NCBI RefSeq assembly: GCF_014164505.1
Contig: NZ_JACJFI010000006.1
Location: 1 to 43,271, forward strand
Direction: 5' to 3'
Source of the DNA: Shewanella sp. SG41-4
GTDB taxonomy: Bacteria; Pseudomonadota; Gammaproteobacteria; Enterobacterales; Shewanellaceae
DNA length: 43,271 nucleotides
The notes beneath the pieces were generated by a model. That model did no database searches, was not told where the DNA came from, and worked only from the letters and a program-made list of their open reading frames with translations. Shown in pieces: positions 8,600-16,305 of the stretch. Position numbers and translations under genes: made by a program. The first letter of the stretch is position 1; the number at the start of each line of letters is the position of its first letter.

Positions 8600-9355
8600 A
8601 TGTCTTTTACGTTTAAGCAATTTCATATCGATGATCAACAATGTGGTATGGCAGTCAGTACTGATGGTGTTTTACTCGGCGCTTGGGCTGAATTATCGCA
8701 ATCAAACCATATTCTCGATATTGGTGCAGGAAGTGGCTTGTTAAGCCTGATGGCTGCACAGCGAAGTCCACATCACACGAGTATTATTGCAGTAGAAATA
8801 GACAATGCAGCAGCAAAGGCCTGCCAATTTAATATTCAGCAAAGCCCTTGGTCAGAGACAGTGCAACTATTTCACGGTGCTATTCAAGACTTTCAACAAC
8901 TGCACAGTAACAATGATGATCCATTATTCGACCATATTATTTGTAACCCGCCCTACTTTGAGCAGGGCACTCAGGCGAAAAATAGCGCTCGAGCAGATGC
9001 AAGACACACCAACACTCTGTCTTTCGCTGAGTTACAAAACGTGATCAGCAAATTACTTGACCCACAGGGCACGGCAAGTGTTATTTTGCCACGGCAAAGT
9101 TTAGATAGCTTTACTCAACAACTTAATGCTTATGGCCTATTCGTTGCTAAGCAGCTTGATATCATTAGCATTGAGGGAAAGATAGCTAACAGATCAATAT
9201 TAGCAATCCAACACACCCCAACAACAACTGAACCACAAACACTCACTAATCCTCCTGTTGAAACTGAGTATCATCAAATGACGATCCGCGATAAACAAGA
9301 GCGATACAGCGAAACGATGATAGATTTATGTCGTCCATTCTACTTAAAGCTTTAG
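8600..9355 (+). CDS. trmN6: tRNA1(Val) (adenine(37)-N6)-methyltransferase
   Basis: The YfiC family uses S-adenosylmethionine to methylate N6 of adenosine 37 in the valine tRNA with anticodon cmo5UAC. Visible signatures are FTFKQFHID at the N terminus, the SAM-binding LDIGAGSGLLSL, the acidic VEID at the end of the next strand, and the N6-methyltransferase catalytic NPPY. The C terminus YSETMIDLCRPFYLKL matches the family. I chose the ATG at 8600 because the resulting MSFTFKQFHI fits the usual family start; a TTG at 8561 would add 13 residues, and neither start has a strong ribosome site. srmB follows 53 bp downstream on the same strand. Confidence 0.9.
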   Translation: MSFTFKQFHIDDQQCGMAVSTDGVLLGAWAELSQSNHILDIGAGSGLLSLMAAQRSPHHTSIIAVEIDNAAAKACQFNIQQSPWSETVQLFHGAIQDFQQLHSNNDDPLFDHIICNPPYFEQGTQAKNSARADARHTNTLSFAELQNVISKLLDPQGTASVILPRQSLDSFTQQLNAYGLFVAKQLDIISIEGKIANRSILAIQHTPTTTEPQTLTNPPVETEYHQMTIRDKQERYSETMIDLCRPFYLKL

Positions 9356-9408
9356 CCTGCTCATTAGGTCAGCTATAATACTCAACTATTTTTCAGCGAG
9401 ACCAGCGC

Positions 9409-10629
9409 ATGCAATTTGAAGATTTCCAGCTCGACCCTAGCTTATTAGAGTCACTCAAGGCCATGGGACACAACACCCCTACCACTATTCAGCAGCAAAC
9501 TATTCCATTGGCCATGGATCAGCGGGATATTTTAGCGCGTGCGCCAACCGGCACCGGTAAGACGGCCAGTTTCTTACTGCCGGCTTTACAGCACCTTATT
9601 GACTTCCCGCGTCGTTTTGAAGGCCAAGCACGTATTTTGGTACTAACGCCCACTCGCGAATTAGCCAGCCAAATTCATCGTTATGCAAGCCATTTAGCCA
9701 CTGGGCTTGAGCTTAATATCGTCATTATTACTGGTGGTGTGCCATATGGCCCACAAGAAGAAGCACTTGCAGACAATGTTGATTTATTGATCGCCACGCC
9801 GGGGCGATTAATGGAATACCTAGATAAAGATAAATTTGACGCGACTGAAGTTGAAATTTTAATTATTGATGAAGCTGACCGTATGCTTGATATGGGTTTC
9901 TCATCCGTAGTGCAATCAATTGCTATTGAAGCTCAAGGCCGCAAACAGAACATGCTGTTTTCTGCCACGCTTGAAGGTAATGGAGTTAATCGTTTTGCTC
10001 GCGACTTATTAACCGATCCTGTAATGGTCGATGTTGAAGCACCACGCAGTGAAAAAGCTAAAGTCCATCAGTGGGTGCATTTGGCTGACAATCAGGCACA
10101 TAAATTTGCATTGTTGTGTCATATTCTTCAACAAGAAAATGTTACCCGCACCATTGTGTTTGTTAAAACTCGCGAAATGGTCGCCAGCCTTGAAGGCTTA
10201 TTGCTAAAAGCTAATATTCCATGTGCATTTATGCGTGGCGATATGGAACAGAAAAAACGCTTCCAAGCTTTAGGCCGTTTTTCTAAAGGTGAAGTTAATG
10301 TGCTTTTGGCGACAGATGTTGCTGCTCGAGGAATCGATGTTGACGACATTACTCATGTGATTAACTTTGACATGCCACGTTCTGCTGACGCGTATGTACA
10401 TCGAATTGGCCGTACTGCTCGCGCTGGCGCAAAAGGAACAGCAATATCACTAGTAGAAGCACACGATATGCGTATTGTGTCTAAAATTGAACGCTACATT
10501 GAATTGCCACTGAAACGCCGCGTGATTGAAGAGCTTCGCCCTAAGCATAAAGAAGCCAAGGTCCCAGGTAAGAAAAAAGCCAATGCAAAAGATGCACGAG
10601 TAAAATCGAAAAAATATAAGAAAAAGTAA
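9409..10629 (+). CDS. srmB: ATP-dependent RNA helicase SrmB (DEAD-box)
   Basis: SrmB assists early 50S ribosomal subunit assembly. The 406-residue protein has the DEAD-box motifs in order: Q motif TTIQQQTIP (25-33), Walker A APTGTGKT (45-52), PTREL (81-85), TPGR, DEAD (154-157), SAT (185-187), then in the second RecA domain DVAARGID and HRIGRTARAG. Stretches such as FDMPRSADAYVHRIGRTARA and KGTAISLVEAHD are closest to SrmB among DEAD-box helicases. The basic C-terminal tail is shorter than in E. coli (444 aa). In E. coli yfiC and srmB are divergent neighbours; here they are collinear. Confidence 0.93.
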   Translation: MQFEDFQLDPSLLESLKAMGHNTPTTIQQQTIPLAMDQRDILARAPTGTGKTASFLLPALQHLIDFPRRFEGQARILVLTPTRELASQIHRYASHLATGLELNIVIITGGVPYGPQEEALADNVDLLIATPGRLMEYLDKDKFDATEVEILIIDEADRMLDMGFSSVVQSIAIEAQGRKQNMLFSATLEGNGVNRFARDLLTDPVMVDVEAPRSEKAKVHQWVHLADNQAHKFALLCHILQQENVTRTIVFVKTREMVASLEGLLLKANIPCAFMRGDMEQKKRFQALGRFSKGEVNVLLATDVAARGIDVDDITHVINFDMPRSADAYVHRIGRTARAGAKGTAISLVEAHDMRIVSKIERYIELPLKRRVIEELRPKHKEAKVPGKKKANAKDARVKSKKYKKK

Positions 10630-10681
10630 CTTTTAGACAAACTTTTTGTTAGCGCCTAAAATACATTGACCAACCAATATT

Positions 10682-10712
10682 AAAGCGAATTACTCAGTAA
10701 TTCGCTTTTTTT
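10682..10712 (+). terminator. Terminator of srmB
   Basis: A 12-bp stem, AAAGCGAATTAC / GTAATTCGCTTT with loop TCA, runs into further T residues about 50 bp after the srmB stop. Confidence 0.92.
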
Positions 10713-11082
10713 ATCGCTAATGTCTATTTATCATCATTAACTAGCCCTAATACAGCAAAAAGGTGTCAAGATATGTCAGTTTTTGCACAAAAAACACCCA
10801 CCAAGAAAACCCCCTCTAAACCATTAATTGATATAGATTAAAAATTTAACAGTGTATTTCAACTTTGCTCAAACATATCAAAAATACCCGTTTATTAAGC
10901 TTTAATCGTAGAATCATAAAAAACACAAAATTTTGAAACATTTTATTTACATCAAACTATTTAGATAAACGTCATACTCTGTTAATTTAGATGTAATGAG
11001 TAATAAAATGAATCCGAATGAACATGTTAGCCAACGAAGTTAACTGTCTTTAGCATTATTTCAGCATGGATACGCAAAAGAA
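10713..11082. other. Intergenic leader of the RND efflux operon
   Basis: About 370 bp, very AT-rich, presumably the promoter region of the efflux operon. Two tiny frames (22 codons at 10774, 11 codons at 11008) have no convincing ribosome site. No divergent regulator gene is present. Confidence 0.5.
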
Positions 11083-12282
11083 ATGATAAAAATCATACTA
11101 AGAAGACTGTCACCACTCTTGATCATTATTGTATTTGTTGGGTTAGCCCTAGCACTTATTAGCACCCAAGAAGCACCCGAGCAAAAAGATGAAGCCATCA
11201 GTGTACCAATTATTGATGTGCAAACTGTCACGCCGCAAACCTTATCGCTCAACTTACCCTCATATGGCGTGGTTAATCCTAAATATAAAACTCAGTTAGT
11301 CACCGAAGTTCAAGGGCGCATGCTAAGTATTTCAGCCAATTTTGTTGCCGGTGGTGTGGTTAAAAAAGGCGAGCAGCTAGCCATTATCGAACCATCAGAT
11401 TACGAAGCGGACCTTATTCAGGCTGAAGCGACTGTTGCTCAAGCAACCGCTGCATTAAATGAAGAAAAAGCCCGCGGTGTAGTCGCTAAAATTGAATTTA
11501 AAGACTTTGGTAAAGGCTTACCGCCAGAACTTGGATTGCGAATTCCACAGCTGAAAAAAGAGCAAGCTAACGTCAAATATGCCGAAGCCGCATTAGCCCG
11601 CGCACAACGTAACTTAGCGCGCACCGTTATTCGCGCACCATTTGACGGCATCATTAAAGCTCGCAATGTCGACTTAGGCCAGTATGTCACTCTAGGCACA
11701 AATTTAGGTGAGCTATACGACACCAGTATTGCCGAAATCAGATTGCCGTTAGCCAATGAAGATCTCGCGTATTTAGAGTCAGTTGATAATCCAGAAACAG
11801 CAGTGACGCTCACGGCACTATTGGCGGGAAAACAAGTCTCTTGGCAGGGCAACATAGTGCGCAGCGAAAACGTCATCGATGAACAAACTCGCATGGTATA
11901 CCTCGTAGCTGAAATTCATGATCCCTATCTGCGCAACAACAAAACAGAAGGTCAATTACCCTTAAAATACGGCAGTTTTGTTAATGCAATTATCACAGGG
12001 CGAACCGTTAATGATGTAGTAAAACTACCTCGCCATGTGGTGCGTAATGGTCAGGTTGCCGTTGTGAGTGCAGACAATATTATCGAAATTCGCAAGGTGA
12101 ACATTATTCGCTCAGACATTGATACCATTTATATTCAAGGCAGTTTCAAGGCAAATGAACGCGTATCAACCACTAGCATTAACAGCTTGAACTCGGGACA
12201 GGCTATTAAAGTACTGGGTGAAGAAACCAAGGTAGAGCCAGTCGATACTGACACCCAAGCCGCTACGACTGCAGGTGAATAA
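11083..12282 (+). CDS. RND efflux periplasmic adaptor subunit (HlyD/AcrA family)
   Basis: The membrane-fusion protein that connects an RND pump to an outer-membrane channel. The 399-residue protein begins with one membrane anchor (about 10-28) and no lipobox. A split lipoyl/barrel-sandwich domain follows (GRMLSISANFVAGGVVKKGE and IRAPFDGIIKARNVDLGQYV), flanking an alpha-helical hairpin rich in Ala, Glu and Gln. Beta-barrel and membrane-proximal domains come next. The stop is 2 bp from the start of the pump gene, so they are co-transcribed and probably translationally coupled. The substrate cannot be read from the sequence. Confidence 0.9.
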   Translation: MIKIILRRLSPLLIIIVFVGLALALISTQEAPEQKDEAISVPIIDVQTVTPQTLSLNLPSYGVVNPKYKTQLVTEVQGRMLSISANFVAGGVVKKGEQLAIIEPSDYEADLIQAEATVAQATAALNEEKARGVVAKIEFKDFGKGLPPELGLRIPQLKKEQANVKYAEAALARAQRNLARTVIRAPFDGIIKARNVDLGQYVTLGTNLGELYDTSIAEIRLPLANEDLAYLESVDNPETAVTLTALLAGKQVSWQGNIVRSENVIDEQTRMVYLVAEIHDPYLRNNKTEGQLPLKYGSFVNAIITGRTVNDVVKLPRHVVRNGQVAVVSADNIIEIRKVNIIRSDIDTIYIQGSFKANERVSTTSINSLNSGQAIKVLGEETKVEPVDTDTQAATTAGE

Positions 12283-12284
12283 TA

Positions 12285-15200
12285 ATGGATACTAATAAAG
12301 GAATTATCGCCTGGTTTGCTCGCAACAGTGTCGCCGCCAACTTACTGATGGCAGCCTTGCTTATTGGCGGTTTGTTTAGTGCTGTACTGATTAATAAAGA
12401 AATATTTCCAACATTTGAATTAAACCTCATCAATATCAATGTGGCTTACCCCGGTGCTGCGCCACAAGAAATTGAAGAAGGGATTAATATAAAAATTGAA
12501 GAGGCTATTCAAGACATAAGCGGCATTAAAAAAGTCACTTCTGTTGCTAGTGATAGTGTTGGCTCTGTGACGATTGAAGTCGAAGACGGCTACGAAGTAC
12601 AGCAAGTTTTAGATGAAGCCAAGCTGCGTATCGATGCCATTGCGACCTTTCCAGATAACATCGAAAAACCCAATATTTTCCAAATAAAGCCAGAAAACAA
12701 TGTCATTTGGGTGTCGGTCTATGGCGACATGACCTTGCACGACATGAAAGAAATGGCGAAGAGTATACGCGACGACATTACCGATTTACCCGCGGTCACT
12801 CGAGCAAAGGTCACCGGCGTTCGCGACTACGAAATTGGCATTGAACTGTCTGAGGACAAGTTACGCGAATATGGCATTACTTTTACTCAAGTCGCTTTAG
12901 CAGTACAAAACTCATCGATTGATTTACCCGGTGGATCTATTCGTGCCCAGGACGGTGACATTCTACTGCGCACAAAAGGCCAAGCTTATACTGCTGAAGA
13001 TTTTGCCCAAATAGTAGTAGAAACCCGTGCCGATGGCAGCCGGATTATGCTACCGCAAGTGGCCACCATTAATGATGATTTTGAAGAGCGTTTAGAGTAC
13101 ACACGCTTTAACGGCAAACCTGCTGCCGTGATTGAAATTACAAGTATTGACGATCAAAATGCGTTAGATATTTCTTCGCAAGTTAAAGCTTATGTTGCCG
13201 AACGTAAAAAGAGCTTACCAAGTAATATTCAACTTGATACCTGGGGTGATTTAACTCACTACCTACAAGGCCGTTTAAACATGATGTTATCGAACATGTT
13301 TTATGGCGCCCTGTTGGTGTTTATTATTTTAGCTTTGTTCTTAGACCTTAAACTCGCTTTTTGGGTAATGATGGGCCTACCGGTGTGCTTTTTGGGCACC
13401 ATGTTACTCATGCCGCTTGAGCCGTTTAACATGTCGATTAACATGCTGACCTTATTCGCGTTTATTCTGGTGCTGGGGATAGTCGTCGACGATGCTATTG
13501 TCATCGGCGAAAGTGCCTATACCGAGTTAGAGGAAAACGGACACTCGTTGGATAACGTCGTAAAAGGAGTGCAAAAAGTAGCAATGCCCGCCACATTTGG
13601 GGTACTCACTACCATTGCCGCCTTTATCCCGATGATTATGGTCTCCGGGCCCATGGGTATTATTTGGAAATCCATCGGTATGGTGGTGATTTTGTGTTTA
13701 GCATTTTCGCTGATTGAATCAAAACTGATTCTACCCGCGCATTTAGCTCACATGAAAATCAAAAAACGCAGAGCACCAACCCATTTTTTATCGCGGTTTA
13801 AATTTGCCCTCAACGAATGGTTACAGCATTTCATTCATAACGTCTATCGTCACTTTTTAGAGCGTTGCATTAAACAACGTTACAGCGTGGTGGCAGTGTT
13901 TATCGGGGTACTGATTTTGTCGATTGCGTTAGTGCAAAGTGGCAAAGTGCGTTGGGTTTTCTTCCCTGATATTCCATCCGATTTTATTCAAGTACAACTT
14001 GAAATGGAAGAAGGCAGCTCTGAACAAAACACCTTAAAAGTGCTACAACAAGTCGAAGATGCGTTGTACAAGATGAACGCCAAACTTGAAGAACAATACG
14101 GTTACCCAATGGTGAAACACAGCTACATTGAGCTTAGTTCTCGCAGCAGTGCGTTTGTGTTTACCGAACTGACCAAAGGCGAAGACCGCGAAGTCGACGG
14201 CGTCGCAATTGCAGAAGAATGGCGTAAACAGCTGCCCGAGTTATTGTCAGTTAAAAAGCTTAACATCAATGCCAGTACCAACGATGCTGGCGGAGATTTA
14301 TCATTCCGCTTAACGGCAACCGACCTAGGCCAATTGTCTGAAGCGGCCAAAGTGCTTAAAGCTAAGTTGGCCACTTATGAAGGCGTGTATGATATTACCG
14401 ATAACTTCTCATCGGGCTCACACGAAATTCGTTTAAACATTCGCCCTGAAGCAGAAGCACAAGGACTAACACTGTCTGATTTAGCTCGCCAAGTGCGTTA
14501 TGGCTTTTATGGTTATGAAGCCCAGCGTATTTTACGTAATAAAGAAGAAGTCAAAGTCATGGTGCGTTACCCATTAGAACAACGCCGTACTGTAGGTGAT
14601 CTTGAAAACATGCTTATCCGCACTCCGTCTGGCGCGGCGGTGCCGTTCTCAACAGTGGCAGATATCGAATTGGGCGAGTCATATGCGTCTATTACTCGTG
14701 TCGATGGTCGACGAGCTATCACCATTACCGCCAATGTGAATAAAAACAATGTTGAACCATCGAAAGTGGTCGCTGAGATTCAGGAAGATTTTTTACCTGA
14801 ATTAACGGCACGATTCCCTAAAGTGGCTTCAGCATTAGATGGCGGCAGCTTGGATGAACAAAATGCCATGCTAGGGTTAGCGCAGGGCTTCTTTTTTGCC
14901 ATGTTTACTATTTATGCCTTAATGGCTATTCCATTAAAATCATACACTCAACCGCTCATTATCATGTCAGTGATCCCGTTCGGCATGATTGGCGCCTTGT
15001 TTGGTCATTACATTCTTGGCTTATCAATGAGTGTATTGAGCTTATGCGGTATTGTGGCGTTAGCTGGGGTAGTGGTAAACGACTCGCTCATTTTAGTCGA
15101 CTTTGTTAACCGAGCACGTGAAGAAGGTAAATCGCTAATGCAATCGGCTATCGACTCTGGTTGTTATCGCTTTAGAGCAATTATCTTAACCTCGCTAACC

Positions 15201-15437
15201 ACCTTTGTTGGCTTGGTGCCGATTATTATGGAGAAAAGCTTACAGGCTAAAATTGTCATCCCAATGGCTACATCGTTAGCTTTCGGTATTTTGTTCTCTA
15301 CCGTAGTAACGTTAATTTTAGTACCGATTTTGTACATCATTCTTGATGATATAAAACGTCTATTAAGACGATTTTATATTTGGTGGTGGCAACCTAAACC
15401 TCCTGAAAGTGAGTTCAGCTCTGACGAGCACCATTAA
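12285..15437 (+). CDS. RND efflux transporter permease subunit (AcrB family)
   Basis: An inner-membrane proton-driven drug/solute pump of 1050 aa, the normal length for the family, with 12 membrane spans and two large periplasmic loops. It opens with the characteristic WFARNSVAANLLM. TM4 keeps the paired acidic residues in GIVVDDAIVIGE (Asp402/Asp403, equivalent to AcrB Asp407/408). In TM10, where AcrB has the proton-relay lysine, this protein has VVVNDSLILVDF (Asn932-Asp933), typical of a separate AcrB-like subgroup. There is no tolC-like gene beside it, so it probably uses a shared outer-membrane channel. Substrate unknown. Confidence 0.93.
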   Translation: MDTNKGIIAWFARNSVAANLLMAALLIGGLFSAVLINKEIFPTFELNLININVAYPGAAPQEIEEGINIKIEEAIQDISGIKKVTSVASDSVGSVTIEVEDGYEVQQVLDEAKLRIDAIATFPDNIEKPNIFQIKPENNVIWVSVYGDMTLHDMKEMAKSIRDDITDLPAVTRAKVTGVRDYEIGIELSEDKLREYGITFTQVALAVQNSSIDLPGGSIRAQDGDILLRTKGQAYTAEDFAQIVVETRADGSRIMLPQVATINDDFEERLEYTRFNGKPAAVIEITSIDDQNALDISSQVKAYVAERKKSLPSNIQLDTWGDLTHYLQGRLNMMLSNMFYGALLVFIILALFLDLKLAFWVMMGLPVCFLGTMLLMPLEPFNMSINMLTLFAFILVLGIVVDDAIVIGESAYTELEENGHSLDNVVKGVQKVAMPATFGVLTTIAAFIPMIMVSGPMGIIWKSIGMVVILCLAFSLIESKLILPAHLAHMKIKKRRAPTHFLSRFKFALNEWLQHFIHNVYRHFLERCIKQRYSVVAVFIGVLILSIALVQSGKVRWVFFPDIPSDFIQVQLEMEEGSSEQNTLKVLQQVEDALYKMNAKLEEQYGYPMVKHSYIELSSRSSAFVFTELTKGEDREVDGVAIAEEWRKQLPELLSVKKLNINASTNDAGGDLSFRLTATDLGQLSEAAKVLKAKLATYEGVYDITDNFSSGSHEIRLNIRPEAEAQGLTLSDLARQVRYGFYGYEAQRILRNKEEVKVMVRYPLEQRRTVGDLENMLIRTPSGAAVPFSTVADIELGESYASITRVDGRRAITITANVNKNNVEPSKVVAEIQEDFLPELTARFPKVASALDGGSLDEQNAMLGLAQGFFFAMFTIYALMAIPLKSYTQPLIIMSVIPFGMIGALFGHYILGLSMSVLSLCGIVALAGVVVNDSLILVDFVNRAREEGKSLMQSAIDSGCYRFRAIILTSLTTFVGLVPIIMEKSLQAKIVIPMATSLAFGILFSTVVTLILVPILYIILDDIKRLLRRFYIWWWQPKPPESEFSSDEHH

Positions 15438-15460
15438 GCAAATTAATCTCAATGGTTACC

Positions 15461-15495
15461 AAAAAAAACAGAGCTAAGTCAGCTCTGTTTTTTTT
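15461..15495. terminator. Terminator of the RND operon, symmetric
   Basis: AAAACAGAGCT / AGCTCTGTTTT with loop AAGTC, flanked by eight A on the left and eight T on the right. It should work on either strand. Confidence 0.92.
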
Positions 15496-15582
15496 GCAGC
15501 AAAATCTGCGAGCTGAGCAACATAGTCACCATTAAAATTCAGCTAAAATAACCTTCATAATATCCATGAAAGACAGCCTGAC

Positions 15583-16215
15583 ATGACCGACACAACGTTA
15601 TCAATACCAACCTCACCTATACCAACGTTAGTTTACGATATTGGTAAGCACCGCTATCTCAATATTACCGCCAGGTGTACCTTAAGATGTCAGTTTTGCC
15701 CCAAACATAATGGCTCCAAGCAAGTGCATGACTATGACTTATCACTCACTCGACGTATTACCGCAGAGGACATATTCCCCTTGTTAGGTGATGTGCATGA
15801 GGTTGAAGAATATGTCTTTTGCGGTTTTGGTGAACCGACCTTAAACCTTGACTGCTTATTACAAGTTGCTCATGCAATAAAAGCGCAAGGCGGTAGGGTC
15901 CGCCTAAACACTGATGGGTTAGGTAATCATTTCCATCGGCGTAATATTTTGCCTGAGCTCAGTCAATGCATCGACAGCTTGTCTATTTCGCTTAACGCCG
16001 ATACACCTGAAAGCTACCAACAGCATTGCCGCCCAAAGCTTGCCAATTCATACACGGCATTACTTGAGTTTATTGAGCTTGCACCTCGTTACATTCCTCT
16101 CGTTCAAGTAAGTGCAATTAACGGACTCGCTAATGTCAACATTGACCGTTGCCGCGATATAGCACAACAAAATGGTGCCATATTTAAACAACGCGAACTT
16201 GATAACATCGGTTAA
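15583..16215 (+). CDS. Short radical SAM protein (TatD-associated type)
   Basis: A 210-residue radical SAM enzyme. The [4Fe-4S]-binding motif is C32-x3-C36-x2-C39 (CTLRCQFC), followed by the SAM-contacting GFGEPT at 81-86 in place of GGEP, and LNTDGLG and SISLNAD on later strands. No SPASM or second cluster region is present. The size and motif spacing resemble the small radical SAM family that often occurs beside or fused to TatD nucleases; no tatD gene is visible here, so that link is recalled, not shown. The substrate is unknown. It lies between a strong terminator and the sensor gene at 16306. Confidence 0.85.
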   Translation: MTDTTLSIPTSPIPTLVYDIGKHRYLNITARCTLRCQFCPKHNGSKQVHDYDLSLTRRITAEDIFPLLGDVHEVEEYVFCGFGEPTLNLDCLLQVAHAIKAQGGRVRLNTDGLGNHFHRRNILPELSQCIDSLSISLNADTPESYQQHCRPKLANSYTALLEFIELAPRYIPLVQVSAINGLANVNIDRCRDIAQQNGAIFKQRELDNIG

Positions 16216-16305
16216 ACAAATACCGTCTAATCACAGCTAGACGTTTTCGCCACAGCTGGCTTCATGCTAGTATTGCCACCAAGAGAATGCTAAAAAAGTG
16301 GCACC

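Noticed and set aside
10774..10842. 22-codon frame in the gap after srmB
   Set aside because: Lys/Pro-rich and preceded only by a distant AAGG; too short and weakly supported to call a gene.
11439..11894. 151-codon minus-strand frame
   Set aside because: It is antisense to the RND adaptor, with the composition expected of a shadow frame.
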